DNA from: Clostridia bacterium
GTDB lineage: Bacteria > Bacillota > Clostridia > Christensenellales > DTU072
Reading direction: 5' to 3'
NCBI GenBank assembly: GCA_028701415.1
Contig: JAQVQU010000072.1
Location: forward strand, 1 to 6,854
Length of the DNA: 6,854 nucleotides
Shown: positions 1-6,196 of the stretch, piece by piece
Position numbering within the stretch: the stretch's first letter is position 1
Layout: every line of letters starts with the position of its first letter
Notes under the pieces: model-generated
What the model saw: only the letters and a program-made list of their open reading frames with translations
The model's database searches: none
Told to the model about the DNA's origin: nothing
Made by a program: the position numbers and the translations under genes

Positions 1-1
1 A

Positions 2-58
2 ATTTGCGCAATAGTTGGCACGATTACCAAGGCTCTTTCTGGGGGCGCGGAAAAGTAG
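2..58 (+). CDS. C-terminal end of an unidentified upstream protein (partial)
   Basis: Frame 2 is open from the window edge to a TAG at 56-58 and gives 18 residues, ICAIVGTITKALSGGAEK. The support for a real gene end is that a strong intrinsic terminator begins 25 bases after the stop and that a new promoter follows. The hydrophobic strand followed by a Gly-rich turn could be the last strand of an alpha/beta barrel enzyme, but the fragment is far too short to assign a family. The rest of the gene lies outside the window. Confidence 0.4.
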   Translation: MCAIVGTITKALSGGAEK

Positions 59-82
59 ATCTTTTTATATAGAATTAAAGTT

Positions 83-113
83 AAGCATCGTTCAATTCGA
101 GCGATGTTTTTTT
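83..113 (+). terminator. Rho-independent terminator of the upstream gene
   Basis: An 8-pair stem (86-93 with 99-106, including one G-T pair) closes a 5-base loop, AATTC. It can be extended outward by a G-T and two A-T pairs. Seven T residues follow directly at 107-113. This is a complete intrinsic terminator on the plus strand and separates the upstream gene from the transporter gene. Confidence 0.9.
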
Positions 114-125
114 GACAATTCAATC

Positions 126-154
126 TTTCTATGGTTGTTCGCTTATGATATAAT
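126..154 (+). promoter_or_regulatory. Extended -10 promoter for the transporter gene/operon
   Basis: TGATATAAT at 146-154 is a perfect extended -10 element (TGn plus TATAAT). The hexamer 17 bases upstream (126-131, TTTCTA) matches the -35 consensus at only three of six positions, which is common for extended -10 promoters. The predicted start is near 161 and leaves a leader of about 50 bases before the ATG at 211. A perfect TTGACA at 112-117 lies 31 bases from the -10, too far to be its partner. Confidence 0.65.
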
Positions 155-200
155 TAACTCAAATAAAAAATAATTAAATATGCAAATTTATAATGGGTAG

Positions 201-206
201 AGGAGG
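201..206 (+). promoter_or_regulatory. Ribosome binding site that decides the transporter start
   Basis: AGGAGG lies four bases before the ATG at 211. The earlier in-frame ATG at 193 lies upstream of this site and has no purine-rich site of its own (it is preceded by AAATTTATA). The Shine-Dalgarno therefore favours translation from 211. Confidence 0.8.
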
Positions 207-210
207 AAGA

Positions 211-1572
211 ATGGAAAAGAAAAACAGGCCATTTTTATATGGTATTGGAATGTTTGGAACTTCACTTGCCATCAACATGTTTAGAGGCAGAGCCTCGGCA
301 TTTTATGTTTTGCTAAGGGGATTAACCCTTGAAAATCTTGCTTTAATTACTTTAATATATACTTTCTTGGATGTAATAGATAATCCTATCTATGGAATAC
401 TTTCGGATAACACAAGAACAAGATTTGGGAGACGAAAATTATGGTTATTGATTGGGACTCCACTATTTGCACTATTCTTTATTTTGTTTTATTCCCCACC
501 TGAAGGGCTTGTTGGTGGAGGCCTGTTTGTATGGGCTTTAATCTTCTATTTTATTACGGGAACACTTGATAGTTTGATTAATGCTAATTATGGTGCGCTA
601 TTCCCAGAGCTTTTCCCAGATGATAAAATTAGGGCTAAAACAAATGCTATTAGGCAGACTGCTCAGCTTTTCGCTATGGTTATTGGTATTGCCTTAACCC
701 CTATGATTGCAGAAAAAATCGGGTATGTATGGACGGCGATTATATATGGGGTTGTAAGTATGGGTGTTATTCTGCTTATGGCCTTTAATGTGCACGAACC
801 AAAACAGATTGATATGGCAAAAGCCAAGTTTATTCCCGCAATTTTATCGATAATTAAATCTAGGAACTTTTGGATTGTGGGATTCGCAAATGCCTTTTAT
901 AGTGCGGCTATGGGGTTGGTTATGAGTTCTATAGCTTTTTATGTTTTGTATGCCTTAGGAATGGGATCTACACAGGAAACTATTTTACTAGGAGCAGTTA
1001 TAGCAGTAGCAATTATGGGGGTAACAATATGGAGCATATTTGTTAGAAAGTTCGGGGCAGTAAAAGTTTGGCGAATAGCCTTGATTGCACTTACAGTTGC
1101 CTTTATTCCCTTATATTTTTCTAATTCTCTAGTGATGGCTATTATCTCCGCAATTTGTGTGGGTTTAGGTTTTTCTGGTGTCATAAGCACAATGGATTTG
1201 CTTGGAGCAAAGGTTCTTGATGAAGATTATGCGAAACACGGAATAAAAAGGGAAGGAATATTTTCTAGCACTATGGGATTTATGAATAGGCTTTCTGGCC
1301 TTTTTGTGGCTGCAGGTATGTTTCTTGCTTCAAAGATTTACGGCTTTGAAAGTGGGGATGTGCCTGGGACTAGACCAGATGATGCTGCGAGGTTTTTGCT
1401 TTGTCTTTTCCCACTGGTACTTTCGGCTATAGGTGTTGTTTTCACTTTCTTTGTAAAGTTTGATGAAGAAAAGATTAAAAGACCTCCTCTTGAGCTCGCA
1501 ATAGTTGAAGGGGAAAAAGAAGAAGTATTAAATGAATCAATGGATTCTGATTCATTCACTAAGACTGAATAA
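211..1572 (+). CDS. GPH-family (MelB-like) sugar:cation symporter, MFS_2 type
   Basis: This 453-residue protein resembles glycoside-pentoside-hexuronide:cation symporters of the major facilitator superfamily, which import sugars across the cytoplasmic membrane with Na+ or H+. The hydrophobic pattern fits about 12 helices. The loop after helix 2 has the family signature: DVIDNP at residues 54-59, then GILSDNTRTRFGRRK up to residue 76, and ALFPELFPDD follows in the next cytoplasmic loop. By alignment to MelB, D54 matches D55, while the N58/D59 pair of MelB appears here as D57/N58, so the cation site is rearranged. The C-terminal 35 or so residues are a charged, probably cytoplasmic tail. The length is normal for the family. 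The start at 211 is chosen from its AGGAGG; the ATG at 193 would add six residues. The substrate cannot be read from sequence, but the following deacetylase gene hints at an acetylated amino sugar or oligosaccharide (inference). Confidence 0.88.
   Translation: MEKKNRPFLYGIGMFGTSLAINMFRGRASAFYVLLRGLTLENLALITLIYTFLDVIDNPIYGILSDNTRTRFGRRKLWLLIGTPLFALFFILFYSPPEGLVGGGLFVWALIFYFITGTLDSLINANYGALFPELFPDDKIRAKTNAIRQTAQLFAMVIGIALTPMIAEKIGYVWTAIIYGVVSMGVILLMAFNVHEPKQIDMAKAKFIPAILSIIKSRNFWIVGFANAFYSAAMGLVMSSIAFYVLYALGMGSTQETILLGAVIAVAIMGVTIWSIFVRKFGAVKVWRIALIALTVAFIPLYFSNSLVMAIISAICVGLGFSGVISTMDLLGAKVLDEDYAKHGIKREGIFSSTMGFMNRLSGLFVAAGMFLASKIYGFESGDVPGTRPDDAARFLLCLFPLVLSAIGVVFTFFVKFDEEKIKRPPLELAIVEGEKEEVLNESMDSDSFTKTE
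1531..1556 (+). repeat. 9-base perfect inverted repeat near the end of the transporter gene
   Basis: AATGAATCA (1531-1539) and TGATTCATT (1548-1556) are exact reverse complements around an 8-base loop. The repeat is inside the codons for the charged C-terminal tail and ends 14 bases before the TAA. No T-run follows within 60 bases, so it is not an intrinsic terminator. It could be an mRNA 3'-end structure, a protein-binding palindrome or chance. Confidence 0.5.
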
Positions 1573-1672
1573 CCTATTTAAGAAGTATTGAACCTACTAC
1601 CAAGAATGAAATTTAGCGATAATAATATTTTTTTGAGTTGCACCCATATGGTTAGAAGAGTATTAAATCATT

Positions 1673-1676
1673 GGAG
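1673..1676 (+). promoter_or_regulatory. Ribosome binding site of the deacetylase gene
   Basis: GGAG sits nine bases before the ATG at 1686. An in-frame TTG at 1671 overlaps this site and therefore cannot be the real start; the ATG at 1686 also puts the family's N-terminal strand at the right distance from the start. Confidence 0.65.
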
Positions 1677-1685
1677 AAAATAATA

Positions 1686-2537
1686 ATGGAAAGGAGATTG
1701 ATTATAAATGCAGATGATTTTGGGTTTTGCCCTGAAACAAACAGAGCTATAAAGGAGCTTTTTTCTGCGAAATTAATTACATCAACTAGCTTGCTTGTCA
1801 CCGCAGAAGGGGCGTTAGAAGCTGCTGAAATTATTAAAGAAGACAACTTAAACTTTGGTATTCATCTCACTCTTAACTCTGATTTTTCAGAGTATCCTTG
1901 GAAAGTAGCATACAAAGGACAAAGTACATTAAACGATGGAAAAGGATATCTTCATTCGGACACAAGGATGGTTGCTAGGTATGCAAAATATAGAGATGTG
2001 AATTTGGAGTGCGAAGCCCAATTTGATTTAGTCGATTCACTTGGGATTACACCCGACCACTTTGATAATCATTCGGGAACAATGTATGGGATAAATTTAA
2101 GGCCTTTTTTTATTAATGCTTTTAGATTGTCAAAAAAATATGATTTACCTTTTAGATTCCCCAAGCGAAACAGTTTTCTAAAGAGTTATTTTTCGGGGAA
2201 AGTGCCAGGTTACATTAGCTTTGCGCATAAAATGATACTTGGAACGGCAAAAATTTGTAGGGCACAATTGATTGATGACATAATAAGCAACCCTTTCCCA
2301 ATAAAAGACATTAGCTCATACGAAGATTTGGAAGAATACTATCTTAATCAAATTTCAAATATTGGCAAGGGAGTAACAGAAATGTTTTTTCATCCTTCTT
2401 ATCCTTCTGAAAAGTATAGCAAGATTACCCCAGAATGGTTGAAAAGAGAATATGAGCTTCAATTTCTCATGAGTGGAAAACTTCAGAAAAGAGTTGATGA
2501 AGAAGGAATAAAACTGATTAGCTACAAGGAAATTTGA
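1686..2537 (+). CDS. YdjC/ChbG-family carbohydrate deacetylase
   Basis: This 283-residue protein belongs to the YdjC-like family, cytoplasmic metal-dependent enzymes that remove acetyl groups from N-acetylated sugars; E. coli ChbG acts on chitobiose and its 6-phosphate. The hallmarks are in order: INADDFG at residues 7-13 with the metal/catalytic Asp pair D10-D11, GIHLTLNS at 58-65 with H60, HFDNHSG at 125-131 with H125, D127 and H129, LPFRFP at 154-159, and TEMFFHPSYP at 231-240 with H236. D11, H60 and H129 are the likely metal ligands by family comparison. The length is close to the family norm (about 250-290). There is no signal peptide. It follows the sugar symporter by 113 bases and is one base from uvsE, whose ribosome site lies inside its last codons. 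The family is well supported. The substrate is unknown, and calling it chbG would over-read the data because no chitobiose PTS or glycosidase is nearby. Confidence 0.88.
   Translation: MERRLIINADDFGFCPETNRAIKELFSAKLITSTSLLVTAEGALEAAEIIKEDNLNFGIHLTLNSDFSEYPWKVAYKGQSTLNDGKGYLHSDTRMVARYAKYRDVNLECEAQFDLVDSLGITPDHFDNHSGTMYGINLRPFFINAFRLSKKYDLPFRFPKRNSFLKSYFSGKVPGYISFAHKMILGTAKICRAQLIDDIISNPFPIKDISSYEDLEEYYLNQISNIGKGVTEMFFHPSYPSEKYSKITPEWLKREYELQFLMSGKLQKRVDEEGIKLISYKEI
2526..2531 (+). promoter_or_regulatory. Ribosome binding site of uvsE inside the deacetylase gene
   Basis: AAGGAA lies seven bases before the ATG at 2539 and within the last codons of the deacetylase gene, whose TGA ends at 2537. 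The arrangement suggests translational coupling of the two genes. Confidence 0.7.
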
Positions 2538-2538
2538 T

Positions 2539-3795
2539 ATGAGTATTGGTTATGCCTGTCTTACCATCGCAGTTGAAAATACAGACTTTAAAAGTTGTAT
2601 TATTAAAAATTGTAATCAAGAAAGATTTCTTTCAGTTATTAAAAATAATCTAACTTCACTTTTTAATATTCTCAACTACAATATAAAAAACGATATTAAA
2701 GTTTTCAGGATTAGCTCGGACTTGATTCCTTTTGGGTCTCACGAGTATATTCCAGTTAAAAACTGGGAGGATTATTTCGAAAAAGAATTATCAGACATCC
2801 AGGAAATAATAAAAAATACTGGAGTCAGACTATCTATGCATCCAGGGCAATACACAGTTTTAAATTCCCCAAACGCGGATATTGTTCGAAGGGCAGTAAG
2901 AGATCTTGAATATCATGATAAGGTTATGTCGATACTAAAAGTAAATCAAGAAAACAAAATTATATTACATGTGGGTGGGATATACGGGGATAAAAAAGGT
3001 GCAATTGAGAGGTTTAAATCTAATTACAAAGAATTATCGCAAAATATAAAAGACAGATTGGTTATAGAAAACGATGATAAGCTCTTTAATATTATAGACG
3101 TGCTCGAAATAAGTAATGATCTTGGAATTCCCGTTGTATATGACAATTTGCACAATCAATGCAATAAATTAACAGAAGAATCGGACAGCTACTGGATAAT
3201 GGATGCTTATAAGACTTGGAAAAAGTCAGACGGAAGACAAAAGGTTCATTATTCTCAACAAAACCCGGAAAAAAGGCAGGGGGCACATTCAGATACAATT
3301 GCCACTGAAGAATTTTTGAACTTCTATAATTCTCTCTCTAATAAAGACATAGACATAATGCTTGAAGTTAAAGATAAAAATATATCCGCTGTTAAATGCA
3401 ATAACATTATAGATCCAAAGTCAAAAAATATAGATTCGGATTGGGGGAGATACAAATATTTGGTTTTGGAAAAATCGGAAAAGCATTATCTCAAGGCTAG
3501 AGAATTCGTTAGAGAAAATAAAACAAAAAATGTTGGATTGTTATATTCAGTTATAGAAGAGGGGATAAATCTTCCTGAAAATAAGGGCCAATTTTTAAAC
3601 GCAGCTAACCATGTATGGGGATATTTTAAGTCTAAGGCCACAGAAAATGAAAAGTTCAGGATATTTGAGTATTTAAAAGGTTATCAAACAGGTGTTCTGG
3701 GTGATAAGATAATAAAGAAAGAGCTTTGGGGGCTCGCTAGAAAATACAAAGTGGATTTTCTAATAAATTCTTATTATTTTAACGAAGTTCGTTAG
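2539..3795 (+). CDS. uvsE: UV-damage endonuclease UvsE with C-terminal DUF1722 domain
   Basis: UvsE nicks DNA 5' of UV photoproducts and other lesions, starting light-independent excision repair. Residues 1-284 form the UVDE TIM barrel. Comparison with Thermus UVDE as I recall it shows the active site intact: H68, H101, H144, E177, D202, H205, H237, H250 and E276 as metal ligands, and K235 at the place of the modified lysine. The lesion-probing pair is Q104-Y105 in HPGQY. Other signatures are GYAC (4-7), FRISS (56-60), LHVGGIYGDK (143-152) and ENDD (177-180). UvsE proteins are usually about 300-320 residues; this one has 418. The extra part (about 302-414) matches DUF1722/YbgA: KYL near 306, NHVWGYFK at 357-364, ENEK at 369-372, a YLKGYQTG helix, then a C-terminal SYYF. 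No frameshift joins the parts. The start ATG is the first in frame and gives the typical N-terminus. Function of the barrel is very likely; the role of the added domain is unknown. Confidence 0.93.
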   Translation: MSIGYACLTIAVENTDFKSCIIKNCNQERFLSVIKNNLTSLFNILNYNIKNDIKVFRISSDLIPFGSHEYIPVKNWEDYFEKELSDIQEIIKNTGVRLSMHPGQYTVLNSPNADIVRRAVRDLEYHDKVMSILKVNQENKIILHVGGIYGDKKGAIERFKSNYKELSQNIKDRLVIENDDKLFNIIDVLEISNDLGIPVVYDNLHNQCNKLTEESDSYWIMDAYKTWKKSDGRQKVHYSQQNPEKRQGAHSDTIATEEFLNFYNSLSNKDIDIMLEVKDKNISAVKCNNIIDPKSKNIDSDWGRYKYLVLEKSEKHYLKAREFVRENKTKNVGLLYSVIEEGINLPENKGQFLNAANHVWGYFKSKATENEKFRIFEYLKGYQTGVLGDKIIKKELWGLARKYKVDFLINSYYFNEVR

Positions 3796-3800
3796 GGGGT
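3794..3800 (+). promoter_or_regulatory. Ribosome binding site that decides the ABC ATPase start
   Basis: AGGGGGT overlaps the uvsE stop codon (TAG, 3793-3795) and lies six bases before the ATG at 3807. A TTG directly before that ATG is also in frame, but ATG is the stronger start at nearly the same spacing. Confidence 0.65.
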
Positions 3801-3806
3801 ATTTTG

Positions 3807-4583
3807 ATGAAGGAGATTTTAAAGATAGAGAATCTTAGAAAAACTTTTAACCTTTCCATTAAGCAAAGAAAACTTGAAGGCACAACGGAAAAGAGAAAAA
3901 TAGCAGTTGATGGACTTTCTCTTTCTGCTTATGAGGGGGAAATATATGGTTTATTGGGCCCAAATGGGGCCGGAAAAACGACAACACTAAGGGTAATATC
4001 CACTTTGATCAAAGCGGATGAGGGAGATGTCTTCGTAGATGGATTTAGTGTCAAAGAAAATCCTGATGAAGTTCGAAAAATAATAGGATTTTTGACAAGC
4101 GAATTAAAAATGGAGGGTTTTTTTACTCCCAACTACCTTTTCGATTTTTTTTCTGAACTTCATAAAGTTCCGGAAAATATAAAAAAAACAAGGAAAGAAC
4201 TATTGTTTAAAAAGTTTGGTATTGATAAATTTGCAGAAGTAAAAGTAGCTGACTTATCAACAGGAATGAAACAGAAGGTCTCTCTAGCAATAGCTTTAGT
4301 AAATGATCCTAAAATCATTGTTTTTGATGAACCTACTAGTGGGTTAGATGTTATTACCGCTAAAGTTGTTACCGACTTTCTAGTTTCTTTAAAACAAGAA
4401 GGCAGAACAATTATAATATCCACTCACATATTTTCATTGGTCGAAAAAGTCTGCGATAGGGTGGGAATTATTATTGATGGAAAAATGAAAGCTTCTGACA
4501 CTTTGAAAAATATTATGGGAGAGAAAAGTCTTGAGGACGCTTTTTTCGATATTTATGAGGCTTCGGAGGGGAAAAAATTATGA
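3807..4583 (+). CDS. NatA-type ABC transporter ATP-binding protein
   Basis: This 258-residue ATPase energises the membrane partner encoded directly downstream. Walker A is GPNGAGKTT (51-59), the signature motif is LSTGMKQK (150-157), Walker B is IIVFDEPTSGLD (170-181), and the switch histidine is H207 in STH. The signature form LSTGMKQK and the IGFLTSELK stretch (93-101) are typical of the NatA/exporter group rather than of importers. The usual Q-loop glutamine is absent, with T97-S98-E99 in its place, and about 15 extra residues (17-31, Lys/Arg-rich) separate the first strands; I recall both in other NatA-like Bacillota proteins. The gene starts 11 bases after uvsE and its TGA overlaps the permease ATG (ATGA). 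B. subtilis NatA exports Na+; here the substrate could equally be a drug, lipid or peptide, so no symbol is given. Confidence 0.9.
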   Translation: MKEILKIENLRKTFNLSIKQRKLEGTTEKRKIAVDGLSLSAYEGEIYGLLGPNGAGKTTTLRVISTLIKADEGDVFVDGFSVKENPDEVRKIIGFLTSELKMEGFFTPNYLFDFFSELHKVPENIKKTRKELLFKKFGIDKFAEVKVADLSTGMKQKVSLAIALVNDPKIIVFDEPTSGLDVITAKVVTDFLVSLKQEGRTIIISTHIFSLVEKVCDRVGIIIDGKMKASDTLKNIMGEKSLEDAFFDIYEASEGKKL

Positions 4584-5746
4584 AAAATATTCTAGCGATT
4601 TTCAAAAAGGAATTAAAAAGATTCTTTAGTGATAGAAGAATGCTTTTCATGCTGATTATGCCTGGTATCATTATTTTCTTTGTCTATTCATTAATTGGTA
4701 ATTTTATCCCACAAACCGATCCTGATTTTACATATATAGTTTATGTTGAAAATGATCCTGTTGAATTTTCTAGTTTTCATACCAACGAACTGTATAAGAC
4801 AGAAATTCACTCAATTTCTGAGTCGGATAGGGAAACTGTTTTAGCTGCAATCAAAGAGGGCGAAGTCCATTTGTTTATTTCTTATGAAAATGACATAATT
4901 AACAAAATAGCATCTTACGATACCTCTTCAGCACTACCAGCTCCTCAAATAGAGATATACTATAATTCCTCTTCTATGGAGTCTTCTAATATTTACGCTT
5001 ACTATAGTGGGATTCTAAATGCCTATGAGTCGACGATTTCAAATAAATTTGATATTAATGCGGGGTTAGCTCAATACGATTTGGCAACTCAAGAAGATAT
5101 GACCGCAAGGGTTCTTACAAGCATGTTACCATATATGATGATGATATTCCTTTTTTCGGGATGCATGGCGGTAGTTACTGAGTCAATAGCGGGGGAAAAA
5201 GAAAGGGGAACTATTGCTTCCTTGCTAATTACGCCAATCAAAAGAAGTGAACTGGCTATTGGTAAAATATTGGCACTAAGCGTAACATCTTTAGTCAGCG
5301 CAGGATCAAGTTTTATTGGGCTACTTGCTTCTTTACCACAGTTACTTAAAGGGATGAACTTTACTCTTGATATTTACACTCCTGGAGCATACTTTGCCCT
5401 CCTTGCTGTGCTAATTGTAACGGTTTTAATCTTTACAGTTTTGTTGTCAATGGTATCAGCAATATCGAAAAGCGTAAAAGAAGCAACTTCTTATGGGGTT
5501 CCATTGATGCTTATTGTAGTTGTTCTCGGCTTGTCTACTTTGATGAGCACAGGGAGCGCAAAAAGCTTTTGGCTTTACCTTATACCGCTATATAACTCTA
5601 TACAGTGCTTAGTTGGGATATTTAGCCTCACGTTTAACCCTATTCATTTCGTTGTAACAATTATCTCTAACTTGGCTTTTGTATTTGGCGGAGTATTTGT
5701 TCTCGCAAAAATGTTTAATAATGAAAAAATTATGTTCAGTAGGTAG
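4580..5746 (+). CDS. NatB-like ABC-2 type permease
   Basis: This 388-residue integral membrane protein is the partner of the preceding ATPase. It has the ABC2_membrane_3 layout: a basic cytoplasmic N-terminus, helix 1 at about 21-41, a large extracytoplasmic domain at about 45-178, then five helices at about 182-201, 229-250, 268-292, 305-322 and 352-377, with a further hydrophobic stretch near 330-350. The coupling segment ESIAGEKERGT (201-211) followed by LLITPIKRSELAIGK (215-229) is the conserved ABC-2 contact with the ATPase. The ATG overlaps the ATPase stop by four bases and has a strong GGAGGGG at 4565-4571. Full length with no break. It likely exports a substrate from the cell; Na+ export is only one possibility. 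Confidence 0.88.
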   Translation: MKNILAIFKKELKRFFSDRRMLFMLIMPGIIIFFVYSLIGNFIPQTDPDFTYIVYVENDPVEFSSFHTNELYKTEIHSISESDRETVLAAIKEGEVHLFISYENDIINKIASYDTSSALPAPQIEIYYNSSSMESSNIYAYYSGILNAYESTISNKFDINAGLAQYDLATQEDMTARVLTSMLPYMMMIFLFSGCMAVVTESIAGEKERGTIASLLITPIKRSELAIGKILALSVTSLVSAGSSFIGLLASLPQLLKGMNFTLDIYTPGAYFALLAVLIVTVLIFTVLLSMVSAISKSVKEATSYGVPLMLIVVVLGLSTLMSTGSAKSFWLYLIPLYNSIQCLVGIFSLTFNPIHFVVTIISNLAFVFGGVFVLAKMFNNEKIMFSR

Positions 5747-5748
5747 AC

Positions 5749-6144
5749 ATGGAAGTAGTAGCCGCTATTATTTGTATGAATGGAAAAGTCCTTTGTATGA
5801 GAAGGGGCCTGGGAAAATATCCTTATCTTGAAAACAGATATGAATTTCCAGGCGGTAAAATGGAGAAAGGCGAAACGCGAGTAGAAGCTCTTAAGAGGGA
5901 AATAAAAGAGGAGATGGGGTACGATCTAAAAGTATATGAAAGCGATTTCTTTATGACCGTAGAACATGAATACCCCGATTTTGCAATTACTCTGCATAGT
6001 TATTTGTGCAGAGTTGATTCAATAAACTTTTTGCAAAAAGAACATATTGGCCACTTATGGCTTCCTCCTAAAAAGCTAATCGAGCTTGAATGGGCCGCGG
6101 CAGATACGCCCATACTAGTAAGATTATCTAACATAACGGTATAA
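5749..6144 (+). CDS. MutT/NudG-type Nudix hydrolase
   Basis: This 131-residue cytoplasmic protein hydrolyses a nucleoside diphosphate linked to another group, most likely a (d)NTP to the NMP and pyrophosphate. The Nudix box is complete: G36, E42, R50-E51, E54-E55 and G57 fit GX5EX7REUXEEXGU. EFPGGK (32-37) before the box and the C-terminal LEWAAADTPIL (residues 113-123) are features of the MutT/NudG subgroup, whose members clear oxidised or modified nucleotides such as 8-oxo-dGTP or 5-hydroxy-CTP. Length is typical. It begins two bases after the permease stop with only a weak AGG (5741-5743), which suggests coupled translation. Being in the same run as uvsE fits a role in genome protection, but the exact nucleotide cannot be told from sequence. 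Confidence 0.88.
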   Translation: MEVVAAIICMNGKVLCMRRGLGKYPYLENRYEFPGGKMEKGETRVEALKREIKEEMGYDLKVYESDFFMTVEHEYPDFAITLHSYLCRVDSINFLQKEHIGHLWLPPKKLIELEWAAADTPILVRLSNITV

Positions 6145-6171
6145 AAAAGGCCATCTCCGAGAAATGGCCTT
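6141..6171 (-). terminator. Hairpin terminator between convergent genes
   Basis: AAGGCCAT (6147-6154) pairs perfectly with ATGGCCTT (6164-6171) around a 9-base loop. Read on the minus strand, the stem is followed by six T residues (complement of the A-run that starts in the Nudix stop codon), making a strong terminator for the membrane protein gene. On the plus strand the tail after the stem is only TCAAAATCTT, so ending of the uvsE-Nudix transcript is probably weaker, though the stem begins two bases after the Nudix TAA and likely serves both. Confidence 0.85.
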
Positions 6172-6196
6172 CAAAATCTTGACTTAATACACTTAT

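Noticed and set aside
193..210. Upstream ATG at 193 as the symporter start.
   Set aside because: The only good Shine-Dalgarno (201-206) lies downstream of it and serves the ATG at 211.
939..1190. Minus-strand open frame of 83 codons inside the symporter gene.
   Set aside because: It is a shadow of a strongly supported membrane protein gene, with no ribosome site or family resemblance.
1618..1634. AT-rich GATAATAATATTTTTTT stretch after the symporter gene as a terminator or -10 box.
   Set aside because: No stem precedes the T-run, and no reasonable -35 lies 16-18 bases upstream of the GATAAT or TAATAT hexamers.
1638..1666. Possible internal promoter before the deacetylase gene (TTGCAC, 17-base spacer with a CCATATGG palindrome, TATTAA).
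   Set aside because: Both boxes match the consensus poorly, and the predicted start near 1673 would place the ribosome site at the very 5' end of the message.
2539..3795. A frameshift or assembly join as the cause of the unusually long UvsE.
   Set aside because: The frame is continuous, base composition does not change at the junction, and the extra part resembles a whole known domain rather than noise.
4160..4423. Minus-strand open frame of 87 codons inside the ABC ATPase gene.
   Set aside because: It lies opposite the conserved ATPase motifs and has no family features of its own.
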